Source: Ochromonadaceae sp. CCMP2298 (lineage: Eukaryota; Sar; Synurophyceae; Ochromonadales; Ochromonadaceae). Taken from it: DNA of 18,974 bases. Where the stretch lies: the NCBI GenBank assembly GCA_026770595.1, contig MU633946.1:1-18974 (forward strand), read 5' to 3'. The notes under the pieces were generated by a model that saw nothing but the letters and a program-made list of their open reading frames with translations, had not been told where the DNA came from and ran no database searches. Shown piece after piece: positions 1 through 10,800 of this stretch (positions are counted from its first letter, which is position 1; each line of letters begins with the position of its first letter). The translations under genes were made by a program, and so were the position numbers.

Positions 1-64
1 TGGGGGGCTGGGGGGCTAGGGGGCTGGGGGGCTGGGGGGCTGGGGGGCAGGGGGTAGGGGGCAG
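1..64. repeat. G-run minisatellite (unit about TGGGGGGC)
   Basis: Seven or so imperfect copies of an 8-base unit built from a run of 4-6 G followed by CT or CA, continuing to the left edge of the window. The plus strand carries many consecutive G-runs separated by 2-3 bases, which is the pattern expected to form G-quadruplex DNA. It lies downstream of the 3' end of the minus-strand UTP23 gene. Its full length is unknown because the window begins inside it. Confidence 0.85.
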
Positions 65-98
65 CAGGTAGTGGGCGGGGTGCGGGCTTTGTGTATAG

Positions 99-104
99 TT
101 TATT
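99..104 (-). promoter_or_regulatory. Candidate poly(A) hexamer for UTP23
   Basis: TTTATT on the plus strand reads AATAAA on the minus strand, about 230 bases beyond the UTP23 stop codon. It is the only exact AATAAA I found downstream of that gene inside the window. A single hexamer in AT-rich DNA can occur by chance, and some algae use other signals, so this is tentative. Confidence 0.35.
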
Positions 105-195
105 TCTTCCAGTTAGGTAGAAACAGGTCTATTAGCCTTGAGTGAGGGTTAGTGTGGTGATTGTGGTTGCATGTCACACACGCTCCAGTGTAGGT

Positions 196-254
196 GTCAA
201 TATTAGTGCCAATTATAATAATTAACGTCAATATTAATACCAATGTTATTTAAC
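196..254. repeat. Two-copy AT-rich tandem duplication
   Basis: GTCAATATTA occurs at 196-205 and again at 227-236. Each is followed by a diverged continuation containing CCAAT and ending in TTAAC, giving adjacent units of 31 bases (196-226) and 28 bases (227-254). The block is AT-rich, unlike the GC-rich coding DNA around it, and lies in the 3' flank of UTP23. No coding potential is visible. Confidence 0.65.
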
Positions 255-334
255 AAGTGATTTATCAATGAAGGCATCACGACAATTTCCGCGTGAAGTA
301 TTTATGCTAAGAATGTCTGAAAATTTCGCGAAAA

Positions 335-1381
335 TCAGTAGAATTTCCTGAATTTCCTTTGCTTCTTCTTCATTGAGTTTGCGGAGTCTTCGGAGGGCTT
401 GGCGCTGGACAGGGGGTTGGGGGCGTTGGCTTTGTGCTTCTTGCGCGCCACGACTGCCGTGCCTGCGGGCAGATCCTTCGCCAGAGTACGTACTTTGTCG
501 CGTTGCTTGTCTGTCTCCGTAGGCGCCGCGCCGTCCCCGCTGCCGCTGCTGCTCAGCCCCTTCCTCTTCCCCCCCACGCCCGACCCCGCACCAATGGAGT
601 CCAGTATGGCAGTCTCCTCCTCCCCCAGCGTCTGCTTGCCCGCCTCCACCTGGCTGCTGAACTGCGCAGAGGCACGAGAGGGGGCCTCCATCACCAATGT
701 GACCTGGTTCAGGTACAGCAGGGGGACACCTGGGACCCGGGACAGCTGCCCCCTCAGCTCGGCGTCCTGCGTCGCGACGAAAAACTTGCGCGCTTTGGTG
801 GCCTTGGGGTCGGGCTTGTTTTGCTCTGAAGGGCGAGAAGGCGGGGCGGGGTTGGGGAGATGAGTTAGAGATGGGGTGGGGGGGGCGAAGGTATGACAAG
901 GTGTGGGGGGTGGTATGACCGGGTCAGACGAGGGTTTGCGAAGACCAATACGAATTCAGGCATAAAGTCCCACCTATGAACTTTATCAGCCGGTCCGAGG
1001 CAGTCTCGCCCTTGTCGTCCTCCAGCACCTGGCAGAAGGAGGTCGCAAAGTCCACCGCGCTTTTTGCCTTATCGCCCACCAGCTTGAGCTCATCTAAAGC
1101 TGATCGAAGCACGAACAACTTCACGGTCTCTCCCTGCAGCATCTTCTGCAGTCGGTCTCGGATGTCGATCTTCAGCCTCAGGGCGGTGAAGATGAAGTTC
1201 CCGTCGAGGATCATCTGAGGGGGAAGGGTGCATGTGAGTGAGGAGGTGGTACCGAGTCAGGTAGCAGACCCGCTCTCGCCAGTGTGGCTCTAAATCTCAC
1301 ATTATACGGGCCGACGATGCCAAACACGATCTTGTACAGCCTCAGGTTCTTCCTCACGACCTTCGCACGCAGCACGCGCAT
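335..1381 (-). CDS. UTP23: rRNA-processing protein UTP23, PIN-domain family, 3 exons
   Basis: Nucleolar SSU-processome factor of the Fcf1/Utp23 PIN family, needed in other eukaryotes for early pre-18S rRNA cleavage and snR30/U17 snoRNA release. Exons on the minus strand are 1381-1301, 1214-974 and 825-335, giving 270 residues with stop TGA at 337-335. Exon 1 encodes the family-type basic N-terminus (MRVLRAKVVRKNLRLYKIVF). The PIN core follows: ILDGNF with D31, LDELKLVG with D68/E69, ASDRLI with D101, and FFVATQDAELR with D128. The PGVPLLYLN segment and a basic tail with KANAPNPLS and Lys/Arg-rich end match the UTP23 signature. The start is the first ATG of the frame with A at -3. The family's Cys/His zinc-binding positions appear lost: the region between E69 and F122 holds one Cys (C88) and no His. 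It is transcribed divergently from HYDIN. Confidence 0.93.
826..973 (-). other. UTP23 intron 2 (148 bp)
   Basis: The donor reads ATAG|GTGGGA (GT at 973-972) and the acceptor CCCTTCAG|AGCAA (AG at 827-826). The joined codon is G+AG, Glu108. The join restores the frame from DRLIKFI to the conserved FFVATQD segment, whereas unspliced reading ends at a stop near 924. The intron is C-rich on the minus strand. Confidence 0.88.
1215..1300 (-). other. UTP23 intron 1 (86 bp)
   Basis: The donor reads TATAAT|GTGAG (GT at 1300-1299) and the acceptor CCCCCTCAG|ATGATC (AG at 1216-1215), in phase 0. The join produces GPYNMILDGNF, matching the conserved VxxPYxxLLDGTF-type stretch that begins the PIN domain in this family. 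Without splicing, the frame meets TGA at the first bases of exon 2. Confidence 0.88.
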
Positions 1382-1856
1382 CTTTGCCTCACTCTCGCGG
1401 ACAGCGCGATCAGGAGCGCAGAATCAGCCGGCTCTTGCGACCGTCACGCAGGGAGTGCAGTTCTGGACGTGAAGCTATCCGCAAAGAGACCTGGGGGAGC
1501 TGGAATCTGCAGCCAGCCCACTCGCCAAGGTCCACATCCGGTCGCCAGATCTCTGCGGACGCGGAAGAGACGGTTGGGTGGAGGAGGCAAAAGCAGGAGG
1601 AAAAGCGGGTCAAGCCAGGGCGGATTTCCCAAGTCCCTGGTTCCCTAAATCCTTGGGCTAGAAAAAAACGGCTGGAAAGCACACGAGCTCGCTCTTGCTT
1701 TGCTCGCAGCGCATCTGCTCTAGCTGGCGTGGATCTAGCGCTGCAGGCACAACAATCAAGCTGAAGCAAGGGGTCTGAGTGGCTACATCGATCTCTTGTC
1801 TTCCGGCACTTGCCAGTCTCCCCTTTTACTCGGTTGCGTTCAGGACGCTTGCAGCC
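1382..1856. promoter_or_regulatory. Divergent promoter region between UTP23 and HYDIN
   Basis: These 475 bases separate the two start codons and must hold both 5' UTRs and both core promoters if neither gene has an upstream non-coding exon. I saw no clear TATA box. The stretch is moderately GC-rich with polypurine patches around 1560-1610. Short open frames here show no conserved protein. A GGTTGC half-site near 1832 resembles half of an RFX X-box, but I found no second half. Confidence 0.6.
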
Positions 1857-4800
1857 ATGAGTAGGACGGTCGAGAAGAACAAGGAGCCGAAGGTGCCCGT
1901 GTACATGAAGTATGCCGACACCGTCTCGCAGACGTGGCTCGACCCCGCGGCGAAATTGAAGCCCAGCGATTTATCAAAGCCGTCTATCAACGTGGCAGCG
2001 GAGGACTACCCGATGATCATCGAGTTCAACAACATGCCGGACAACACCTCCTACGTGCACTCAGTCGTGGACATCGACCAGCCGCTCTTCCAGCCCAGCC
2101 CCAAGATCGTGGTCTTCGAGCAGTACGGGCCCTTCACCATTGTGGAGAAGAAGATCTACTTCAGGAACAAGGACTCGGTAAGTGTGCCTACAGTCTGCTG
2201 CCTACAGCGGATAGCCGACAGCTGATAGCTCATAGGGGATAGGGGATAGCGGAGAGGTAGTGGCGGAGGAGGGCCGAGGGCGGGATCACCTCGTCCCTCT
2301 GCATAGTGCTCTGCATAGTGGTGCACATTGGTCAGACGTAGAGGGCCAGTTGCTGCCTAGCTGCATAGATGCACAATCTCTACCTGCACAGCACGTAGCT
2401 CCGTAGATGCATGGGTGTATAGCTTATAGTGTCTCCTGCTGATCTGATCTCCCTCTCCTACCTCCCATCCACCACACACACACACACACAGGTCAACCGC
2501 CGCATCAAGATAATGAAGCCCGACTCCCCCTTCTTCGAGATCTCCGCCCCCCGCAGCATGAACGGAGAGCCCCTGCAGCAGACCAAGATAGCCTCCGGCA
2601 TGGAGATATACTTCGTGCTGACCTTCAGGCCCCAAGAGGTACGGGACTACTCGTATGACCTGGTGTGCTCCACAGAGAGGGAGAAGTTCCTGGTCCCCAT
2701 TCGGGCAGTGGGGACCAGACCCATGCTCTCCCTGCCCAACGAGATAGACTTCGGAGCATTCCCCATTAAGTCCCCCTCGCAGCGGAAGCTCATGGTGGTG
2801 AACGAGGGCACAGCTGTTGCGCGGTTCAATATGCGCTCCAACAACCCGCTCTTCACCTGCCCCACGCAAGACATGGCCATCGAGCCAGGCGGGTCGGAGT
2901 CCATCGAATTGCTCTTCACGCCGGCTGATACCATCCCCGCACAGGGAGAGATCGAGGTGTCCTTCCTCAAGGGCGTCACGTGCTACATGTCTCTATCAGG
3001 CGTAGGCCGCAACGCCGACGTCTCCCTCAGTACCCCCTCTCTCACCCTAGAGCCCTCCTACATCTCCCTCCTGTCGAGCCGCTCGTTACGCATCCGCAAT
3101 CTGTCCGACAGCCCCATCAGCTACTCCTGGAAGAGCTTCTCCTCAGAGGACGAGGAGGCCGCAGAGCGCGCCAGGCTGCAACAGGAGCTGAATCGGATGG
3201 AGGAGATCGAGCACGATGCTCTGAAGACCCGTGTGGCTGAGGGCTACTATGCGCTGGAGTCCCCCCCCTACGATAGGACTGGGACCTCCTACCTGGGTGG
3301 GGACTCGCAGTACGACGAGCAGTACGGAGAGGGGGAGGGTATGGGCACAGGTGTGGGTGTGGGGGGCGGACTGCCCAGCCTCGCTACTGGCAACCAGCTT
3401 GTGCCCTTTGCAGCCAAGGCCGACCAAGCGGCGCTGGTGCGCAAGTACCGTAACTTGAGAAAGGCGCTCGAGAAGGACGCAATGCAGTTCGTCGACGACA
3501 TATTCGAAGTCACAGCCATCGAGGGACAGGTGTGGGCGCACAGCGAGGTGGAGATCACTGTGTGCTTCAGACCCGACACGGCGGCGCTGTACAACTGCCT
3601 GGCCTATCTGGACGTGTCGGGGCGCCACGACCGCCTCTCCCTGCAGCTCATCGGACAGGGCATCGGCCCCCACGCCTCTCTGTCCTTCGACGTGCTGGAC
3701 ATAGGCGACGTGTTCATCAACGACGAATCCCGCTACGAGATGAAGATAAAGAACAAAGGAGACATACCTGCCCAGTGGAGCTTCATCTCCTCGCTCACTA
3801 AGTTCGGCAATAAATTCCACTTCAGCCCTACGGAGGGGTACTTAAAACCCTCCCAGAGTCAGACCCTGCAGATCAGCTTCGAGTCGGATATGCTGGGAGA
3901 ATTCTCGGAGTACTTTCGGTTCGCACTGCAGGGGAACGAGGACATGCTGCTGTGCCAGATAAAGGGACACGTCATCGGGCCCAATTTCCACTTCGACTGC
4001 ACCTCAATAGACTTCGGCACAGTCTCGTTCGACTACCTGCACGCCACCACAGTCACTATGGTCAACACCTCCTCCATTCCCATGGTGTTCTCGCTGTCCA
4101 TACCGCAGGACGGGTCCTTCCTGAGAAAGGAGTTCAACATCGAGCCCGCACATGGGACACTGGGTCCGTCAGATAGCGTGGAGATCCTGGTGGAGTTCAT
4201 CCCCTCCTCCGTGAAGTCCTACGACTACTCGCTGGCTGTGGACGTGCTGGGCGTGGGGGACCGGATATTCTCTCTGCCGGTCACTGCTGAGTGCGTGGTC
4301 AGCACTGTGAAGCTGGAGATCCCCTCCAGAGAACTGGACTTCGGCGACTGCTTCGTCCGATACCCCTACCAGCAGACCCTGCGCCTGACCAATCTCTCCG
4401 ACATCGTGCACACGAAATTCGAGATTCTGCCGCAGCTGAAGCAGACCCGCTCCGTGGGCACGTATGAGACCGAGCCCTCGGTGGCCGTCATCGAGCCTGG
4501 GGACAGCATGGACGTGGTTGTTCGGCTGATCGGACAGAAACTGGGACCCTTCAAGTTGCCCATCACGATCACCGTAGCAGGCTCAAAAGAGCCCCCGCTA
4601 ACGGCAGTCCTGGCGTTCAACACGATCGGCCCCAAGATCGCGGTGGACGCGACGGAGATGCGGTGGGGCAACATCGAGTGCCTGCGAGACTCCACGCTGT
4701 CCATCAAGCTCACCAACGTGGGCCTCACCACCGCCTCCATGAAACTGTTCCTCAAGATGGCTCGCAGCTGCTACAGCCTAGGTGTGAGGGAATTGGTGCT

Positions 4801-7800
4801 GGAGGCGGGGCAGAGCTACGACTTGCAGGTGGCGGCCAACTTGGACGACTCGGTCGTAAACCGGGACGAGATCCACATCGTGGTGGAGGAGGGGGACAAC
4901 CTCATGGTGCCACTGATAGCCAAGGGCATAGGCACTACCATGTACTCCAAGTCGGAGGTGGACATATTAGACCTGGGGGTGCAGCTGACCAACGGATATT
5001 TCGAGAAGCAGATCGTGCTGGAGAACAAGGGGCGCAGGCCGCAGCAGCTCAAGTGGTCCAACAAGACAGTACGGGAGGAGAACCAGGAGCGTGCTGCGAA
5101 GGCCAAGAAACTGGGCAAGGACACGTCCCAGGGGAGGCTGCCCAAGCACCTCTCTCCCGTAGAGCCCATGTTCACCGTCACCCCCGAGGAGATAACGCTC
5201 CGTTCTCGCACAGCCACGACGTTCACTTTTAAGGGGTTTTCGGCCGTGCCTAGGTCGCTGCAGGAGATCTTCGTGCTGGAGAGCAAGGTAAGGATGGGTG
5301 GTTTGGTGGTTAGGTGGATGTAGTAGATGTAGATGTGGTGCTAACTCTCAAACCTTTCCTCTCCTTTCCCCACTAATCCCTCTCTCCCCTCTACTCTCTC
5401 CCGCCCCCCCCTTCCCTCTGTCCCCTCTTCTCCTATCCCTCATCCCCCCCCCCCCAGGTGGGCAAGGACCGTTACATGAAGCAGATAATCTCCACAGACG
5501 TGCGCTGCGAGGTCGTCAACCCCCTTCTGCACTTCTCCCTATCCGAGGTGTCCTTCCTCTACTCCTGGCAGAAAGAGGTCCACCCCTCTGTGCAGCGTAG
5601 GGAGATCGTCCTCACCAACACCTCCTCTATAGCTCTCTCCTTCCTGCTCAAAACAGAGGTGCCTTTCAACCTCAACTGCTGGGACGCCACCCTGCAGCCC
5701 GGACAGAGGTTGGAGATCGACCTGGACTTCGACCCCATCTACAAAGACGACCAGATCTCCCACATCGTCGAGAAGCTCCTGACGATCGACTACAGAGGGC
5801 ATCCGCAGAAAGACTCCATCCCGCTGCGCGCAGAGGTCATTTTCCCCAATCTTGTGTTCGACATGGCGGCGGTCAATTTCGGCTGCATCCTCAATGACAC
5901 GCAGAAGACCATGAAGCTGCTGGCCCGCAACTCGTGCAAGATCAACGTCAACTACGAGTGGATATTTATGGAAAACGCTGCGCCGAAGCACAAAGCGCGG
6001 GGTCAGGCGGCGTCCATTTCTCCCTCATTGGTGTTCGACATATTGCCAGTGAGGTCCATGCTTGTGCCGGGTGCGCAGGAGGATGTGGAGTTCTCTCTGT
6101 ACGGCAGCGCGAACAGCAAGTTCAACGGCATGGTGGTGTGTGTGGTGGAGGGGGGACCGGAGTACAGCTTCCCCATCACAGGCGAGGCCAGCACGGTCTC
6201 TTTCTCCCTCAACCGCTCAGTGGTGGACTTCGGCAAGGTCGTGTTCACTGACAAGGGGGACGAGGAGCTGGAGATTATAAACCACGGCAAGGTGCCCTTC
6301 AGCTACAATATAACCCCCGCCACAGAGTTGGGAGATAAGATCCTGGAGGTGCTGCCGGCGCAGGGCAAGGTGCCTCCCAATGGCTCTACCAAGGTGCTAG
6401 TACGCGCTCGCCCTGGGGCGCCTGTGGCCATCTGCGAGCACCTGGTGGTGAACATCGCGCACTTCGATGCAGTCACCGTGGCTTGCTACTGCCAAGGCAT
6501 CTTCCCCACAGCTATCGTGACCCTGCCCCGCTACCGCAAACTGGGGCCCTATGGGGAGGCGGAGGCGGACAGCGCGATGTGGGAGGCTTTCCAAGCAGCA
6601 GCAGTGGCACACATACTGTCCCCTGACCTGTCCCTGCTACCCCCCGCGTTCGCATTGCCCGAGCCTGCCTCCGGCTCTACCGCCCTTCCCCCTGTCTACC
6701 TACCTCTACCGCCCCCTTTGCCGGAGATGGATGTGGATATGATGAGTGCAGCGGGGGGAGCGTCAGTGGCCTCGTCTACTAAAGGCCTGCCCCATGCACT
6801 GCTGGAGGTCGAGATGCAGCGAATGGTGCTGGCATACCACCTCGCGAACCTGCCCCCCATTGACCCAGCCAACGCAGTGGCCGCCATTTCCTCCATAGTG
6901 GCTGGACATTTCGTATGCGACTTCGGGAACATCATTGCCGGCCAGACGCGCAAGAAGATCTTCAAGATCACCAACGCCTCTCTGGTGGGTCGCCTCAACT
7001 GGGTGTTCGACAAGAAGCACTTCTCCTCTGCGGGCTTCTCCATCGAGCCCGAGAAGGTGGTGAAGATGCTGGAGGGAAGCACGCTGGACTTCGTGGTGAA
7101 GTTCTTCGCCCGCGCTAACCAGGCAGTCGGCCCCAAGAGCTGCATACTGCCGCTGGAGAATGCGGGCTCTCCGACGCTCAATATCGTGCTGACTGCTAAC
7201 GTGTGCGTGCCTGAGCTGGAACTGTCCAGTGCTGAGTTAGACCTGGGGAGGGTGCTGATCGGCCGCTCTACGAAGATGTATCTGTCTATGCACAACCCCA
7301 CCCCCGTCACGTGCAATTGGGTGCTGAAGAAGGGCGGCAAGGACGAGGGCAGGTTCACCATGGAGCCGTCGGCGGGCAGCCTGCGTGCGGGCAAGAAGGT
7401 CATCGTGTGTGTGGAGTTCGTACCCACCGAGGCGCACCGCTACTCCCTCGACGTGTTGGTGAAAGTGGACCTCAACAAAAAACACAAGACGCTGCGTCTT
7501 ATGGGGGAGGGCATCAACACGATGCTGAAATTCGAGCCGAACGAGGTCACGCTGGGGCCCTTGGTGCCCTACACAGACGCAGTGGAGACCACCATCACGG
7601 TCTCCAACCAGTCCGAGGTGGATGTGGAGTTCTTCTCCGTGGACTTCGACCCCATCTTCCGCGAGGAGGAGGGGGTGCTTGGGCGCATCACGGGCTTCGA
7701 CGAGATGGGTCTCTTCCGAACCAATCTGCGCAACGCGGGTGACGCCCTCCCACAAGAGGTGACAATTAAGCTGGAACAGGAGACGGCTGCGGCGGAGGCT

Positions 7801-10800
7801 GTGGCCCTACTGGAGGCGGAGGAGAAGGCCATGGAGGGCTCTAAGGGCCCCAAGGGACGTCTTTCGGCCTCCGGCAGCAAGGCCAACTCGCGCCCTGGGA
7901 CCCCGATCTCGCATGAGGGGGTGGAGGAGGTGGTGTTCGAAGACGCGCCCATACGCACCACACCTGCGCCCAGGGACTCCCGCCAGCACCAGGACTTCGT
8001 CGTGTTCGGACCCCCTCTCAGCGGCGTCTCCTCACACGCCCACAGCCTCGCCCGCAAGCTGTCCCTGCCCGTAAAGACCTTCGACGAGGTGCTGGGGGAG
8101 GTTGCAAAAACCAACCACAGTGCGGGGTTTATTGCCCGCCTGTGCACGGGCGCGGTGACGGCGGTGGAGATGGATAGCTTCAAGGCGCGGGAGGAGGAGC
8201 TAACCGCGCTGGCGGATCAGTCCAAGGCAGCTGCAGAGGAAGCCTACCGCAAGAACAACAAGAAGGCGAAAGACGTACCACCGGAGGTGTTTGAGACTCC
8301 TGAGGTGGCGGCGTTGGAGGCCTTCACGCAGGCGCACACGATGAGTCCCTCAAACCTCGCGGCAGTGCTGGCCTTCCGCGCCACCTGGGCAGACGCCTCG
8401 CACGGCCTGATATTCGACGGTGCATACAGCGCCCACGCGGAGCCCGGTGTGTTGCTGGGGGCTATGCAGACTGGGTTACCGGATTCCCTTCTGACGCATG
8501 TGGGCATCTCGAGGGGCGCAGAGGGGTACTCTCAGTGGCTGAACGACCTGCATGCGGCCAAGTGGGACGAGAAGGACCGCCTAAAGAGGGCCGTGGAGAC
8601 CAACAAAAAGCTGTTCGTGAAGGCCGCTAAGGGCAAGAGGGGCAAGGAGGAGAAGGGGCTTTCCCCGCTGACTGACGAAAAGGACCCTCTGAGCTTCGCA
8701 GAGGCCCTGCCCACCGACGAGAGCTGGGCGAATCCCACCACAGGCCTGGTTGTGGAGTTGGAAAGCAACGACTTCAAGGCCCTGGAGGAGAGGGAGAAGA
8801 TGACATACCTCAGACAGGTGCTCTACCAGCAGGCGTGTCAGATCAGAGCCATCGAGGCATTACTACAAAGCGTGGCGAAAATCTGGACTCCGGCGGATGG
8901 TCTGCGGGAGGAGGCCGTGGAGGGAGTGGTGGGGGCTGAGATGGGGGCGCCGGAGGATACTGGGGCGGAGGGGGAGGCGGAGGCGAAGGCAGAGGTACCC
9001 GAGATGGAGGTGCCGGTGGCGGAGGGTGCAACCGAGGCGGTGGTAGATGTGGGTGCAGTAGGGGGTGCAGTAGTAGGGGGTGCGAAGGCGAAGCGGGTGG
9101 TGTACTATGCGCAGTACGCTGCTCAGGTGCTGCCCGCCCTGGAGTCGCTCAAGAGGGGCTCCTACGGTGCTAAAGAGGTAGAGGTGGAGGGAGAGGGAGA
9201 GGCGAAGGAGGGGGCAGAGGCACCCGTTGAACCCGCCCCCGACGCCACCCTCGACGCCCCTACCCCCGCTCCTGACGCCCCAACCGACCCAGCCCCTGAG
9301 GACGAGGAGGTGGTAGAGGTAGTGGAGGTAGAGGCGGCCCCCTTCCACGGTGGTTTGTACGAGCTGCTGCTGGACGGGGACGAGATCGAGAGTGCCGTGT
9401 TCGGGAACATCCTATCCCTCCTGCCGCCCCCGCTGCTGCCCCCCCCAGACAAGCATGCCGTCCCCTCCCCCTGCCACTTCCAAGTCTACCGCAAGCCGGG
9501 GCACCGCGCGCACCGTCGCACTATCAAGCTGTTCTCGATCGTGCAGGTGGAGGAGCAGCCTACTGACGAGCAGAGGGCAGAGATGGCGGCAGCGGCAGTA
9601 GCGGCGGCAGTGGCGGCGGCGGAGGCTGCTGTACCTGCTGAGAAAGGGAAGAAGGGCAAGGTGGAGCTAGAGGTTGCGCCTGTTGTAGTGGAGGCGAAGT
9701 CTGACGTGCTGAGGTCCAGGTGGGTGGTGCCTGCCCACGGATCTGTGCAGTTCAGAGTCAAATTCGCTTCCGTTACTGAGGGCTCCCCTGAGGCGAATAT
9801 GGAGTTCGAGGTGGTGGGCACGCACCAACGGTTCTCCGTGCACTGCAAGGGCGTGTGCGCATTTCCTCGGATCAACACGGACACACGGAACCTCTTCATG
9901 CGGCGAGTCAAGGGGGTCAACCCCAACCCCCTCATGCCTCTGCCCCAAAAACGATTCGTCATCGCGGAGAACTTTTATTCGTTCGGACCGCTGGCGCTGT
10001 TCAAGAAGCCGGATTGGAAAGAGGAGGGGGGGGATGAGTCCAATGCGCGGAGGCTGCTGCTGGAGGGCACGAACGCAGACGTGCTGCGTGTGACCAACAA
10101 CGGTCTGTACAGATGCGAGGTCAGTGTGGGCCTGGCGGGGGCGGAGGAGGGGGTGTTTGTGGTAGAGCCGGGTCAGCTGGCACTGGAGGAGGGGGAGACC
10201 AAGGAGGTCAAGGTGTGGGCGCTGCCTACAGAGGTGCGCGAGTACACAAACACTTTAGTACTGTCTGTGCTGGACAACCCCTCACCCACTGTCTTCCCCC
10301 TCAAGTGCTGGGGGGTCAACCCCACCATGGAGATAGGGGGTCCCTGGGGGGAGGGGCTGGAGAAGGCTGAGAAGGAGTTGGCAGACAATGTGGATAAGAA
10401 ACTGACCAAGGATCTGGAGGCACGGGTGGCCGCTCTGAAGGAAGCGCTTACCATAGACTTCGACCGCATCCTGATCGGCAAGACGGACACGCGCAGCTTC
10501 ACCATCGCCAACACGTCTCTGCTACCTATCGAGTGGGAGATAGACCTCGGGGAGTTCAAGGACAGCCCCAATGTGACTGTGGAGCCCATGTGCGGCGTGC
10601 TGCCCATCAACACCACCCTGCCCATCGTGGTCTCCTTCACCTCCCCCGAGCCCCTCATGCTGTCGGGCAAGTTCTCTCTGCGGTATGGAGACAACGAAGG
10701 GGGCCTGAAGGCAGATCCCCCCCGCTTCACCACCACTGCATTCAGGGCAGTAGCAGAGGCATACAAGATCACAGCCGTCAGCCTCAACTCCGAGGGGGGC

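Noticed and set aside
399-863. Plus-strand open frames opposite UTP23 exon 3
   Set aside because: They are composition-driven antisense frames of a GC-rich exon; the minus strand gives a clear family match.
1384-1769. Open frames of 119-126 codons on both strands between UTP23 and HYDIN
   Set aside because: Low-complexity Arg/Ser-rich translations with no recognisable motif, inside the divergent promoter region.
1825-1845. RFX X-box for ciliary regulation upstream of HYDIN
   Set aside because: Only a GGTTGC half-site is present; the second inverted half at the expected spacing is missing.
1779-1856. In-frame upstream extension of HYDIN from 1779
   Set aside because: The first codon is GTG, not ATG, and the added 26 residues resemble no HYDIN sequence. 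The ATG at 1857 has a suitable context.
8905-9345. Possible intron in the repetitive Glu/Ala/Pro stretch of HYDIN exon 3
   Set aside because: The frame stays open across the whole stretch with coding-like codon periodicity, and no consensus donor/acceptor pair was needed or evident.
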